Source: Trinickia dabaoshanensis
GTDB lineage: Bacteria > Pseudomonadota > Gammaproteobacteria > Burkholderiales > Burkholderiaceae
Length of the DNA: 64,000 bases
Assembly: GCF_002879885.1 (NCBI RefSeq)
Contig: NZ_PNYA01000019.1
Location: forward strand, 1 to 64,000
Direction of reading: 5' to 3'
Translations under genes and position numbers: made by a program
The notes under the pieces: generated by a model
What the model saw: only the letters and a program-made list of their open reading frames with translations
The model's database searches: none
Told to the model about the DNA's origin: nothing
Part shown: in pieces, positions 26,883-35,369 of the stretch
Layout of the letters: every line of letters starts with the position of its first letter
Position numbering within the stretch: the stretch's first letter is position 1

Positions 26883-28199
26883 TTACGCCGCTTGCAGCGC
26901 CCATTGCACGTGCTCGCGCACGAGCGGCGACGGATCTTGCGCGCGTGCGCGCAGCGCTTGGACGATTCGCTCGCGCGCCTCACTGCTCGGCGCCGCGGGC
27001 TCGGCGGCTCGCGCGTGCACCGGCGCCGGCGCCGCGCTGCTCGGGGGCCGCAGCCCGGCGCGTAGCGCATTGCCCATCGCCACGGCCAGGTTGCGCAGCC
27101 ACCGTTCGTAGCCGATGCGCCGGATGGCGCTGCCTTGCATCCGCGTATCGAACTCTTCGGCGCTCCAGGCGAACAAGTCCGCCAGCGTAGCGCGATCGAG
27201 CCCGTGACGCACGTCGAAGTCGTCGACCGGCGCCGGCTGCGCGAATTTGTTCCAAGGGCAGACGAGCTGGCAATCGTCGCACCCGTAGATTCGATTGCCG
27301 ATCAGCGGCCGCAACGGTTCGGGAATGCTGCCCTTCAACTCGATCGTCAAGTACGAGATACAGCGGCGCGCGTCGACGCGATACGGGCCGACGATCGCGC
27401 CGGTCGGGCATGCATCGATGCAGCGCGTGCACTGCCCGCAATGCGCGCCGGCCTCGCGCGTCGCCCGCTCGGGATCCGTCTGAGCATCGGCCGGCAAAGC
27501 GAGGTCGACGTAGATCTCGCCGAGGAAAAAGAGCGAACCCGCGTCGCGCTCGAGCAGCAGCGTGTGCTTGCCGCGCCAACCGACGCCGGCCTTTTGCGCG
27601 AGCGCCACCTCCAGCACGGGTGCCGAATCGGTGAAAACGCGATAGCCGTAGGCGCCCACCACACGCTCGATGCGCTCGGCCAATTGCTGCAGACGCTGGC
27701 GCATCACCTTGTGATAATCGCGCCCACGCGCATAGATAGAGACGACGGCCGCCGCCGGGTCGCCGAGCCGCGCCAGTTCGCGCGCGCGCCAATCGCCGCC
27801 CGTCGCGCGCGGCTCGCCTGACGATGCGCTTACATCGGGCTCCGGGGAGAACGCGGCGGCCGGCAAATAGGCCATGCGGGCCGTGATCACACGTCGCGTG
27901 CCGGCCACAAGCTCGGCCGGCCGTGCGCGTTTGGCGCCATGTTTGGCCATATAATCCATCTCGCCGTGGCAGCCCGCCTCGAGCCAGGCGGTCAGCGCCG
28001 CTTCGGCATCGGACAAATCGGTGTCGCTGATGCCGACGGCCGAAAAGCCCAGCTCGAGGCCCCACGCTTTGATTTGCCGCGCCAGCGCCGCGAGCGCGGC
28101 GTCGTCGAGGGGCGGCGCCCGATCGTCGGCGCCGCCGCCCGCTTCGGCCTCGCCGAGCGTACGCGCGCCATGGGCGGCCTGTTCCGGACTTCGTTTCAT
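26883..28199 (-). CDS. queG: Epoxyqueuosine reductase
   Basis: A 438-residue iron-sulfur and cobalamin-dependent enzyme that reduces epoxyqueuosine to queuosine in tRNA. Two ferredoxin-type [4Fe-4S] motifs are visible: CGQCTRCIDACPTGAI and CDDCQLVCPWN. Other hallmarks are ELGFSAVGISD, MDYMAKHGAKRARPAELVAGTRRVI, RDYHKVMRQRLQQLAERI and VGWRGKHTLLL. The C-terminal 60 residues carry HEAT-like helices with an Ala-rich linker. It is divergent from tsaE with only 17 bases between start codons. Confidence 0.94.
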   Translation of the reverse strand: MKRSPEQAAHGARTLGEAEAGGGADDRAPPLDDAALAALARQIKAWGLELGFSAVGISDTDLSDAEAALTAWLEAGCHGEMDYMAKHGAKRARPAELVAGTRRVITARMAYLPAAAFSPEPDVSASSGEPRATGGDWRARELARLGDPAAAVVSIYARGRDYHKVMRQRLQQLAERIERVVGAYGYRVFTDSAPVLEVALAQKAGVGWRGKHTLLLERDAGSLFFLGEIYVDLALPADAQTDPERATREAGAHCGQCTRCIDACPTGAIVGPYRVDARRCISYLTIELKGSIPEPLRPLIGNRIYGCDDCQLVCPWNKFAQPAPVDDFDVRHGLDRATLADLFAWSAEEFDTRMQGSAIRRIGYERWLRNLAVAMGNALRAGLRPPSSAAPAPVHARAAEPAAPSSEARERIVQALRARAQDPSPLVREHVQWALQAA

Positions 28200-28216
28200 C
28201 CCGCTATTTTACGAGA

Positions 28217-28756
28217 ATGCCCGCCGCGCCCGCACCGTCGTTTTTTCCGCCCGCGAAAGCGCTTCTCGAGCGCAGCTTCCCGCTCGACGACCTCGCGGCC
28301 ACCGATGCGTTCGGCGCGCGTTTCGCGCAGGCGATCGCGCAGGTCCGGCGGCTTCCCGGCTTTAGCGGTCTGCAGGTGCAGCTACTGGGCGACCTCGGCG
28401 CGGGCAAGACCACGCTCGTGCGCGCGACACTGGCCGGCTTCGGGCACAAGGGCCGCGTGCGCAGCCCGACCTATACGCTCGTCGAACCGTACACCCTCGC
28501 GTTGAACAACGGGGAACTCGAGCTCTATCACTTCGATCTCTACCGCTTCGCCGATCCGGCGGAGTGGGCCGACGCGGGCTTTCGGGAATATTTCGATGCG
28601 GGCGCGGTCTGCCTCGTCGAATGGCCGCAAAAGGCCGGAGCCCTGCTGGGCACGCCCGATCTCGTGTTCGCGCTCGAGCCCATCGACGACGATCGGCGCC
28701 GGCTCGACGCCCGCGCCTATAGCGAATCAGGAAAAGCATGTCTCGAAAGATGTTGA
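28217..28756 (+). CDS. tsaE: tRNA threonylcarbamoyladenosine ATPase TsaE
   Basis: A 179-residue ATPase that drives the TsaB-TsaD complex in making t6A37 of tRNA. The Walker A GDLGAGKTT is at 58-66, followed by RSPTYTLVEPY, LYHFDLYRFADPAEW and the VCLVEWPQKAG segment. It overlaps the next gene, amiC, by 19 bases, a conserved tsaE-amidase pairing. A TATTTT hexamer (28205-28210) ends six bases before the ATG, so the transcript may be nearly leaderless. Confidence 0.93.
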   Translation: MPAAPAPSFFPPAKALLERSFPLDDLAATDAFGARFAQAIAQVRRLPGFSGLQVQLLGDLGAGKTTLVRATLAGFGHKGRVRSPTYTLVEPYTLALNNGELELYHFDLYRFADPAEWADAGFREYFDAGAVCLVEWPQKAGALLGTPDLVFALEPIDDDRRRLDARAYSESGKACLERC

Positions 28757-30348
28757 TCAAGCCGTTCAAGTCGATCGAATCGGCCGCGACGGCCACTCAC
28801 AACTGGCGCCGCCGCCAAGTGCTGCGCGCGGGCGCCTCGACGCTCGTGCTCGGGCTCGCGTCCTCGCTCGCTTTGCCCCGCCTCGCGCTGGCCAGTTCCG
28901 TGCTCGGCGTGCGGGTTTGGCCGGCGCGCGACTACACGCGCGTGACGATCGAGTCCGATCAACCGCTGCAAACCACGCAGCAACTGCTGCAAGGGCCCGA
29001 TCGCCTGGTCGTCGATTTGAACGGTCTAGATCTGGACCAGGCGCTGCGCGATCTCGTCTCGAAGATCACGCCGAACGACCCGCAAATCCAAACGGTGCGC
29101 GTGGGGCAGTTTCAGCCGCATGTCGTGCGGCTCGTGTTCGACTTGAAGGGTTCGGTCAAGCCGCAGGTATTTTCGTTGCCGCCCGTGGGCAGCTACCGCT
29201 ATCGGCTCGTGCTCGATTTGTACCCGACGGTCGCCCCCGATCCGCTGATGGAATTGCTGGCCGAGACCGAGCGCAAGGAAAAGCGCTTGGACCAAAGCGC
29301 GCGCAGCGCGGATGCCATGCAAACGCCCGCGCCGCTCGCGGGGCCTGCGGGACCCAATGCGGGCCCGGCCTCGCCGCCGTCCGCGCAGGACAACAGCGAT
29401 GCGTTCTTCGAGCGCTACGCGCAGAACACGCAACCGGGCGAAACCGGCACGCCCGCCCCGAGCGCGAGCGGCCCGAACCCGAGCGGCGGCGCCACGCGCA
29501 AGGCGCCGAAACCCGCGGCCGAGCCGCCCACGCTCGCCCAACGCAAGAGCGGCCCGAGCAAGAGCGAGGACGCCGCGAAAGACGGCCTCGAAGGGGGCGA
29601 CGCCTATGCGTTCACGGCGCCGAAGTCGGGCAAGACCGTGCGCTTGCTGACCGTGGCGATCGATCCGGGCCACGGCGGCGAGGACCCGGGCGCGATCGGC
29701 AGCGCCGGCACGTACGAAAAGCACGTGGCGCTCGATATCGCCAAGAAGCTGCGCGCGCTGATCGACGCGCAGCCGAACATGCGCTCGATGATGACGCGCG
29801 ATGCCGACTTCTTCGTCCCGCTGAACGTGCGCGTGCAAAAGGCACGACGCGTCGGCGCCGATCTGTTCGTCTCCATCCATGCCGATGCCTTCACCACGCC
29901 CGAGGCGCGCGGCTCGTCGGTCTTCGCGCTGTCCGAGCACGGAGCGACGAGCGCGGCGGCCCGTTGGATGGCGAATCGGGAGAATTCGTCCGATCAGATC
30001 GGCGGCATCAACGTGAAGACGCAAGACGAAACCGTCAATCGCGCCCTGTTCGACATGTCCACGACGGCGCAAATCCGAGACTCCCTGCGCTACGGCAATT
30101 TCGTGCTCAAGGAAGTGGGCGAGATCAACAAGCTGCACAAGGGATCGGTGGAACAGGCGGGCTTCGCAGTACTGAAGGCGCCCGATATCCCGTCGATCCT
30201 CGTCGAAACCGCCTTCATCAGCAACCCGGACGAAGAAAAGCGTTTGAACGACGACGGCTACCGCGCCGAGATGGCCAACGCCATCCTCAAGGGCATCAAG
30301 CGCTACTTCGCGGCCAATCCGCCGCTTGCCAAGAACCGCATGGCGTGA
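28738..30348 (+). CDS. amiC: N-acetylmuramoyl-L-alanine amidase AmiC type (Tat-exported)
   Basis: A 536-residue periplasmic amidase that splits septal peptidoglycan for daughter-cell separation. A twin-arginine signal is seen at 24-29 (RRRQVL) followed by a hydrophobic stretch to about 52. An AMIN domain lies at about 57-160, then a Pro/Ala/Gly/Lys-rich linker (about 185-295), then an Amidase_3 domain. Zinc ligands are His312 (DPGHGGED), Glu327 and His381 (SIHADAF), and the catalytic Glu is in ILVETAFISNP. The AMIN domain normally directs it to the septum. It is co-translated with tsaE. Confidence 0.95.
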   Translation: MSRKMLIKPFKSIESAATATHNWRRRQVLRAGASTLVLGLASSLALPRLALASSVLGVRVWPARDYTRVTIESDQPLQTTQQLLQGPDRLVVDLNGLDLDQALRDLVSKITPNDPQIQTVRVGQFQPHVVRLVFDLKGSVKPQVFSLPPVGSYRYRLVLDLYPTVAPDPLMELLAETERKEKRLDQSARSADAMQTPAPLAGPAGPNAGPASPPSAQDNSDAFFERYAQNTQPGETGTPAPSASGPNPSGGATRKAPKPAAEPPTLAQRKSGPSKSEDAAKDGLEGGDAYAFTAPKSGKTVRLLTVAIDPGHGGEDPGAIGSAGTYEKHVALDIAKKLRALIDAQPNMRSMMTRDADFFVPLNVRVQKARRVGADLFVSIHADAFTTPEARGSSVFALSEHGATSAAARWMANRENSSDQIGGINVKTQDETVNRALFDMSTTAQIRDSLRYGNFVLKEVGEINKLHKGSVEQAGFAVLKAPDIPSILVETAFISNPDEEKRLNDDGYRAEMANAILKGIKRYFAANPPLAKNRMA

Positions 30349-30444
30349 CGGGGCATCGGCCCGCGCATCCCCGCGCGGGCCGCGGCGGCGGATCGGCGAG
30401 GCGAAGTACAATGATCGGCCCCCATCCCTCGCAGGGAGTGCGCC

Positions 30445-31338
30445 GTGCCGACATCCGTAAAAGCCATCCTCAAGCCGACGCAGCGCGACATCGGCAGCCT
30501 CTTGGTCCGCCGGGTCCTACCGGCGCTGGCGGCGCGGCTCGTCGGCCCGTTCATTTTTTTCGATCATATGGGCCCCGCCGCTTACGCGCCGGGCACGGGC
30601 GTGGACGTGCGTCCGCATCCGCACATCGGGCTCGCCACCGTCACGTTTCTGTTCGAAGGCGCGATGCTTCATCGCGACAGCATCGGCTCCGTGCAGAAGA
30701 TCACGCCCGGAGACGTCAATTGGATGACGGCCGGCCGCGGCATCGTCCACTCCGAACGGACGCCCGACGAAGAGCGGCGCCAAGGCCAGGTGATGCACGG
30801 AATCCAAACGTGGGTGGCGCTGCCGCTCGCGCATGAAGACGACGAACCGTCGTTCGAGCACCACGGCGCGGCGACGCTGCCGCAAACCGAACGCAACGGC
30901 GTCACGCTCACCGTGATCGCCGGCAGCGCCTTCGGCTTGCAAGCCCCCACGCGAACCTACTCGCCCACGCTATACGTCGCGGCGAACTTCGCCCCCGACG
31001 GCGCGCTCGCGCTGACGCCCGAGCACGAGGAGCGCGGTGTCTATCTCGTCGACGGCGACCTTGCGATCGACGGCGAACCGTTGGAGCCGCATCACATGGC
31101 GGTGCTCGTGCCCGGCGAAACGGCGACGCTCGCGAGCCGTGCGGGCGCGACGGTCATGTTGCTCGGCGGCGCGAAACTCGACGGCGAACGCTTCATCGAA
31201 TGGAATTTCGTGGCGAGTTCGCGTGAAAAGATCGCCGGCGCCAAGGCGGCTTGGGCCGCGCAGACGATGGGCCGGGTGCCCGGCGAGACGGAATGGATCC
31301 CGCTGCCCGAGCGCGGGGCCAAGCCGCCGCAAGGTTGA
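30445..31338 (+). CDS. Pirin-family cupin protein
   Basis: A 297-residue bicupin. The N-terminal metal-binding cupin has RPHPHIGLATVTFLFEG, HRDSIGS and GRGIVHSERTP, giving three His and a Glu typical of pirin. The C-terminal cupin (about 175-260) is degenerate. Some bacterial pirins act as quercetinases and others bind enzymes or regulators. The role here is not evident. The start is GTG at 30445 with CAGGGA about 8 bases upstream. It sits between amiC and a thioredoxin gene, same strand, with short gaps. Confidence 0.9.
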   Translation: MPTSVKAILKPTQRDIGSLLVRRVLPALAARLVGPFIFFDHMGPAAYAPGTGVDVRPHPHIGLATVTFLFEGAMLHRDSIGSVQKITPGDVNWMTAGRGIVHSERTPDEERRQGQVMHGIQTWVALPLAHEDDEPSFEHHGAATLPQTERNGVTLTVIAGSAFGLQAPTRTYSPTLYVAANFAPDGALALTPEHEERGVYLVDGDLAIDGEPLEPHHMAVLVPGETATLASRAGATVMLLGGAKLDGERFIEWNFVASSREKIAGAKAAWAAQTMGRVPGETEWIPLPERGAKPPQG

Positions 31339-31389
31339 AACGACGCGAACCGTACCCATCTGCTGCACCGACAACCATTGAGGGACGCG

Positions 31390-32238
31390 ATGAACACCAG
31401 CTTGGCTACCTTTGAAAAAGACGTGATCGACGCCTCCGTTCTCACGCCCGTGTTGGTCGATTTCTGGGCGGAGTGGTGCGGCCCGTGCAAGACCCTCGGC
31501 CCGTTGCTCGAAAAGCTCGAGCAAGAGTACGCGGGCCGCTGGCGGCTCGTGAAAGTGGACGTCGAAGAAAATCAGCAGCTTGCGGCGCACTTCCAAGTCC
31601 GCAGCATTCCGCACGTCGTGGCATTCGTCGACGGACGCCCCGTCGACCAATTCACCGGGGTACTGCCCGAAAACCAACTGCGCGCATTCATCGAGCGCCT
31701 CGTGCCGAATCCCGCACAAGCAGAGCATCGCACGGCGCTCCATGCGCTGGAGCAAGGCGAGCTCGCGGTGGCGCGCGATCATTTGCAAGCGGCCTTGGCC
31801 CTCGATCCGGGCTTGGACGAAGCGCGGCTCGATTTGATCGAGCTATTGCTGGAGGACGAACAAGTCGAGGATGCGCGCCGCGAGGCAGAACTGCTTTCGC
31901 CGAAAATCACGCAAGGCATCGATCCGCGCTACAACGTGCTCAAAACACGCCTGGACGCGCTCGATGCGGCCACGGATCTACCGCCGACCGACGCACTCGA
32001 GGCGGCAGTCGCGGCCGACCCCGGCAATTTGGAGGCGCGCTTCGATTTGGCGAACGCCTTGATCGCGCGCCGCGCCTACGAACCCGCGCTGGAGCATCTG
32101 CTGGAGATCGTCAAACGCGACCGTTCGTTCCGCGACGACGCCGGCCGCAAAACGATGCTGTCGGTCTTCGATTTGGCCGCGCATCGCCCGGAGCTCGTCT
32201 CGCAATGGCGGCGCAAGCTCAGCGCCGTCCTGTACTAA
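31390..32238 (+). CDS. Thioredoxin-TPR protein (CnoX/YbbN family)
   Basis: A 282-residue cytosolic protein. Residues 1-105 are a thioredoxin domain with the WCGPC redox site (Cys30, Cys33) and the cis-Pro in SIPHVVAF. The remainder is TPR-like helices (about 115-280). E. coli CnoX holds unfolded proteins after chlorine stress and lacks an intact CxxC, whereas this protein keeps it, so it may also reduce disulfides. The ATG at 31390 follows AGGGA; a TTG four codons upstream is ignored. It is co-oriented with the pirin gene, 51 bases apart. Confidence 0.9.
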   Translation: MNTSLATFEKDVIDASVLTPVLVDFWAEWCGPCKTLGPLLEKLEQEYAGRWRLVKVDVEENQQLAAHFQVRSIPHVVAFVDGRPVDQFTGVLPENQLRAFIERLVPNPAQAEHRTALHALEQGELAVARDHLQAALALDPGLDEARLDLIELLLEDEQVEDARREAELLSPKITQGIDPRYNVLKTRLDALDAATDLPPTDALEAAVAADPGNLEARFDLANALIARRAYEPALEHLLEIVKRDRSFRDDAGRKTMLSVFDLAAHRPELVSQWRRKLSAVLY

Positions 32239-32247
32239 CGAACCGGC

Positions 32248-32267
32248 GGCCCGCCACCCGGCGGGCC
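32248..32267. terminator. Hairpin between convergent thioredoxin and tcdA genes
   Basis: GGCCCGCC (32248-32255) and GGCGGGCC (32260-32267) pair perfectly around a 4-base loop. There is no T-tract. It probably ends both convergent transcripts. Confidence 0.5.
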
Positions 32268-32272
32268 AGCGT

Positions 32273-33145
32273 TCAGCCGGGCGCTTTCGCCAATGCGCGC
32301 AACACGTACGCGGCGGCCGCGAAGCCGAAACTCGCCGTCACGCACACGCTCGAGCCGAATCCCGCGCAATTGAGCCCGACCGGCCCGGCGTGTCCCGGCG
32401 AGATGCTCACGTGCTGGGCGACGTCGTCCATATCGCAGACCGCCGCCTCGGGATAGATGAGCGGCTCGTCGGAATAAACGGCGCTCACTTTGAATTTCGC
32501 CTTCGGCCCACGGGGGAACCCGTGCTGCTTGCGCAATTGCGCGCGCACCTTGGACAGCAACGGGTCTTGGATCGTCAACGCGAGATCGTCGATGCGGATG
32601 CGCGTCGGATCGAGCTGCCCACCCGCTCCGCCCACCGTGACGAGCGGCTGCCCATGCTCGACGCACCACGCGATGAGGGCCGTTTTCGTGCGGACGCTGT
32701 CGATCGCGTCGACGACATAGTCGAAGCCGCCGCCGAGCAAGGCCGCGAAATTCTCCGGCTCGACGAAATCCTCGACGCGGCGCACGTCGCAAGCCGGATC
32801 GATGAGCGCGATACGCTCGGCCATCGCATCGACCTTCGGCTTGCCGTAGTTGCCGTTGAGCGCGTGAATTTGCCGGTTCGTGTTGCTTTCGGCGACGTTG
32901 TCGAGATCGATCAGCGTCAGCGTGCCGATCGCGCTACGCGCCAGCGCCTCGGCCACCCAGGACCCCACCCCGCCGATCCCGATCACCGCCACATGCGCGC
33001 GCTCGAACGCAGCGAGCGCGGCGTCGCCGTACAGCCGGGCGATGCCGCCGAACCGGCGCGCGCGATCGGCCTCGCCGGCGTCGTCTACGGCGCCGGCTGC
33101 GGGAGTAACATCGGAATGGATCGCGGTGGCGCTAGGGCTGGACAT
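32273..33145 (-). CDS. tcdA: tRNA threonylcarbamoyladenosine dehydratase
   Basis: A 290-residue E1-like enzyme that cyclises t6A37 to ct6A in tRNA using ATP. The nucleotide-binding GIGGVG is at 56-61, followed by LIDLDNVAESNTNRQIHAL, the SVRTKTALIAWC stretch and DPTRIRIDDLALTIQDPLL. Sulfur transfer through CsdE/CsdA helps the E. coli enzyme; neither is nearby. It converges on the thioredoxin gene and is divergent from pdxH. Together with tsaE the window holds two steps of t6A/ct6A modification, but not in one operon. Confidence 0.92.
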   Translation of the reverse strand: MSSPSATAIHSDVTPAAGAVDDAGEADRARRFGGIARLYGDAALAAFERAHVAVIGIGGVGSWVAEALARSAIGTLTLIDLDNVAESNTNRQIHALNGNYGKPKVDAMAERIALIDPACDVRRVEDFVEPENFAALLGGGFDYVVDAIDSVRTKTALIAWCVEHGQPLVTVGGAGGQLDPTRIRIDDLALTIQDPLLSKVRAQLRKQHGFPRGPKAKFKVSAVYSDEPLIYPEAAVCDMDDVAQHVSISPGHAGPVGLNCAGFGSSVCVTASFGFAAAAYVLRALAKAPG

Positions 33146-33322
33146 GATGCGTGTAATTCATACGAGCGAAGCCCGTATTTTGCCTCATTGAGCCCGCGCT
33201 AGCCGCGCTGCCCTGCGCCGTGGGCCCGCGCGCACGGAACCACGCATTGCGGCTACGCGACACGCGGCATGTTTCTCGCAGGTTGGCTATACTGACCCCG
33301 ACTGTAGTGGCCGCATAACAAC

Positions 33323-33964
33323 ATGACTACCCTCGCCGATCTCCGAAAAGACTATGCGCGCGGCTCACTCGATGAAACGAGTGTCGATGCCGACCCGATC
33401 CGCCAATTCGACGTCTGGTTCAAACAGGCACTCGACGCGCGGCTGCCCGAGCCCAATACGATGACGCTCGCCACGGTCGACGCGCGCGGGTATCCGTCCG
33501 CGCGGATCGTGCTGATCAAGGGCGTGGACGAGCGCGGCTTCGTGTTTTTCACGAACTACGAAAGCCGCAAGGGACTCGATTTGGCGGCCAATCCGCACGC
33601 GTGCCTGCTGTTCTACTGGATCGAGCTCGAGCGTCAAGTGCGGATCGAAGGAACGGTGGTCAAGACGAACGCCGAGGATAGCGACGTCTATTTCCATTCG
33701 CGTCCGCTCGGCTCGCGCATCGGCGCCTGGGCGTCCGATCAGAGCAGGCCGATCGAAAGCCGCGCGCTGCTCGAGGCCCGCGAAAAGTCGTTCGCCGAGC
33801 GCTTCGGGGAGCATCCGCCTCGACCGCCGCACTGGGGCGGCTACCGCCTCGTGCCCGAAACGATCGAATTTTGGCAAGGGCGCCCGTCGCGCTTGCACGA
33901 CCGCATTCTCTATACACGCCAGAGCGCCGCCGAGACCTGGCGCATCTCGCGACTTTCGCCTTGA
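33323..33964 (+). CDS. pdxH: Pyridoxamine 5'-phosphate oxidase
   Basis: A 213-residue FMN enzyme that oxidises pyridoxamine or pyridoxine 5'-phosphate to PLP. The FMN site [24 protein letters not shown] and the C-terminal [25 protein letters not shown] are both typical. The length matches E. coli PdxH (218). It is monocistronic. A TATACT at 33288-33293 may be its -10 element. Confidence 0.96.
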   Translation: MTTLADLRKDYARGSLDETSVDADPIRQFDVWFKQALDARLPEPNTMTLATVDARGYPSARIVLIKGVDERGFVFFTNYESRKGLDLAANPHACLLFYWIELERQVRIEGTVVKTNAEDSDVYFHSRPLGSRIGAWASDQSRPIESRALLEAREKSFAERFGEHPPRPPHWGGYRLVPETIEFWQGRPSRLHDRILYTRQSAAETWRISRLSP

Positions 33965-34111
33965 TGGCGAGCTGACGCGCCTGCGCCCGCCGCCCCGCCG
34001 GGACGGCCGGCTCGACCGTCTGTGCAAGAACACGCCGTCCGCACCTCGCTTGCGAGGAGCGGGCGGCTGCTTTGCTCTGCTTTGAACTATCAACGTCAAC
34101 GGAGAAAACGC

Positions 34112-35332
34112 ATGTTCTGGGAGAAAAAGCTAGCGCAGTGGGTAGACGACGTGCGCAACGAGACGAACCTGCCGGCGCGCCTCGTCTTATGGAACGGTCA
34201 GCAACTCGACTTCGGCAGCTTCGCCGCGCCGCAAGTCACCCTCAAGGTCAACTCGGCCTCGGCACTGCCCTTACTGCTCGAACCGAGTCTCGACAATCTC
34301 GGTGAAGCCTATGTGAAAGGCAAAATCGACATCGAGGGCAAACTGTCCGACATCATTACGATCGGCTACTCCCTCGCGAGGAGTACCGTGACGAGCGCAA
34401 GCAAGCTCGCCCGCGTGCGTCGCTACTTCAATCACACGAAAAACTCGGACAAGAAAGCGATCCAGTACCACTACGACGTATCGAACGAGTTCTACAAGCT
34501 GTGGTTGGACGATAACATGGTCTATTCGTGCGCCTACTTCGAAAACGGCGACGAGACGATCGACGCGGCGCAGTTGAAAAAGATCGACCACATATTGAGA
34601 AAAATACAGTTGCAGCCGGGTCAGCGCCTGCTCGACATCGGCTGCGGCTGGGGTGCGCTCGTGCTGCGCGCGGCGAGCAAATTCGGCGCGCAGTGTTTGG
34701 GCGTCACGCTATCGCAGAACCAATTCGATCTCGCCACCGAGCGCGTCAAAGCGGCCGGACTGGCCGATAAGATCGAGATCCGGCTGCAAGACTATCGCGA
34801 TATCGAAGGGCAATTCGATCGCATCACGAGCGTGGGGATGTTCGAGCACGTCGGGCGCAAAAACTTGCCCGAGTATTTCGGCAAGATCCGTCAATTGCTG
34901 GTCGAGGACGGCATCGCGATGAACCACGGCATCACCTCGACCGACTACGACAGCGGCGAAACCGCGCTCGGCGGCGGCGAGTTCATCGACCGGTACGTGT
35001 TTCCCGACGGTGAGCTGCCCCACATCAGCTTGGCCTTGGAGTCGATGCAGCGCGGCGGGCTCGAGCCGGTGGACGTCGAAAGCTTGCGGCGGCATTACGC
35101 GCGGACATTGGAGATTTGGACCGAAAACTTCGAGCGCCACAGCGAGAAGTTGAAAACGCTCGTCGACGACGAAAAATTCCGCATCTGGCGCGTCTATCTG
35201 GCCGGATGCGCCTATGCGTTCGAAAACGACGACGTTTCGCTGTTCCAGATCGTATGCCGCAGGGCGGGCCGCAGCGCCCAAACGTTGCCTTGGTCGCGCC
35301 GCTACATGTACGATCGGCCGCTCGGCGCGTAG
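34112..35332 (+). CDS. cfa: Cyclopropane-fatty-acyl-phospholipid synthase
   Basis: A 406-residue SAM-dependent enzyme that adds a methylene bridge to unsaturated phospholipid acyl chains at the inner membrane, usually on entry into stationary phase. The lipid-binding N-domain is at about 1-100. The catalytic domain has IQYHYDVSNEFY (117-128), Cys140 in YSCAYF, the SAM loop LDIGCGWGA (174-182) and SVGMFEHVGRKN. The ATG at 34112 follows GGAGAA. It is single, with pdxH upstream and the DUF72 gene 37 bases downstream on the same strand. Confidence 0.94.
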   Translation: MFWEKKLAQWVDDVRNETNLPARLVLWNGQQLDFGSFAAPQVTLKVNSASALPLLLEPSLDNLGEAYVKGKIDIEGKLSDIITIGYSLARSTVTSASKLARVRRYFNHTKNSDKKAIQYHYDVSNEFYKLWLDDNMVYSCAYFENGDETIDAAQLKKIDHILRKIQLQPGQRLLDIGCGWGALVLRAASKFGAQCLGVTLSQNQFDLATERVKAAGLADKIEIRLQDYRDIEGQFDRITSVGMFEHVGRKNLPEYFGKIRQLLVEDGIAMNHGITSTDYDSGETALGGGEFIDRYVFPDGELPHISLALESMQRGGLEPVDVESLRRHYARTLEIWTENFERHSEKLKTLVDDEKFRIWRVYLAGCAYAFENDDVSLFQIVCRRAGRSAQTLPWSRRYMYDRPLGA

Positions 35333-35369
35333 CGCGCACTGGGACCCTTTCGCCAGGGTCCGGCAACCG

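Noticed and set aside
26980-28065. A 361-codon minus-strand frame within queG
   Set aside because: An alternative frame of queG itself; the queG frame carries the iron-sulfur motifs.
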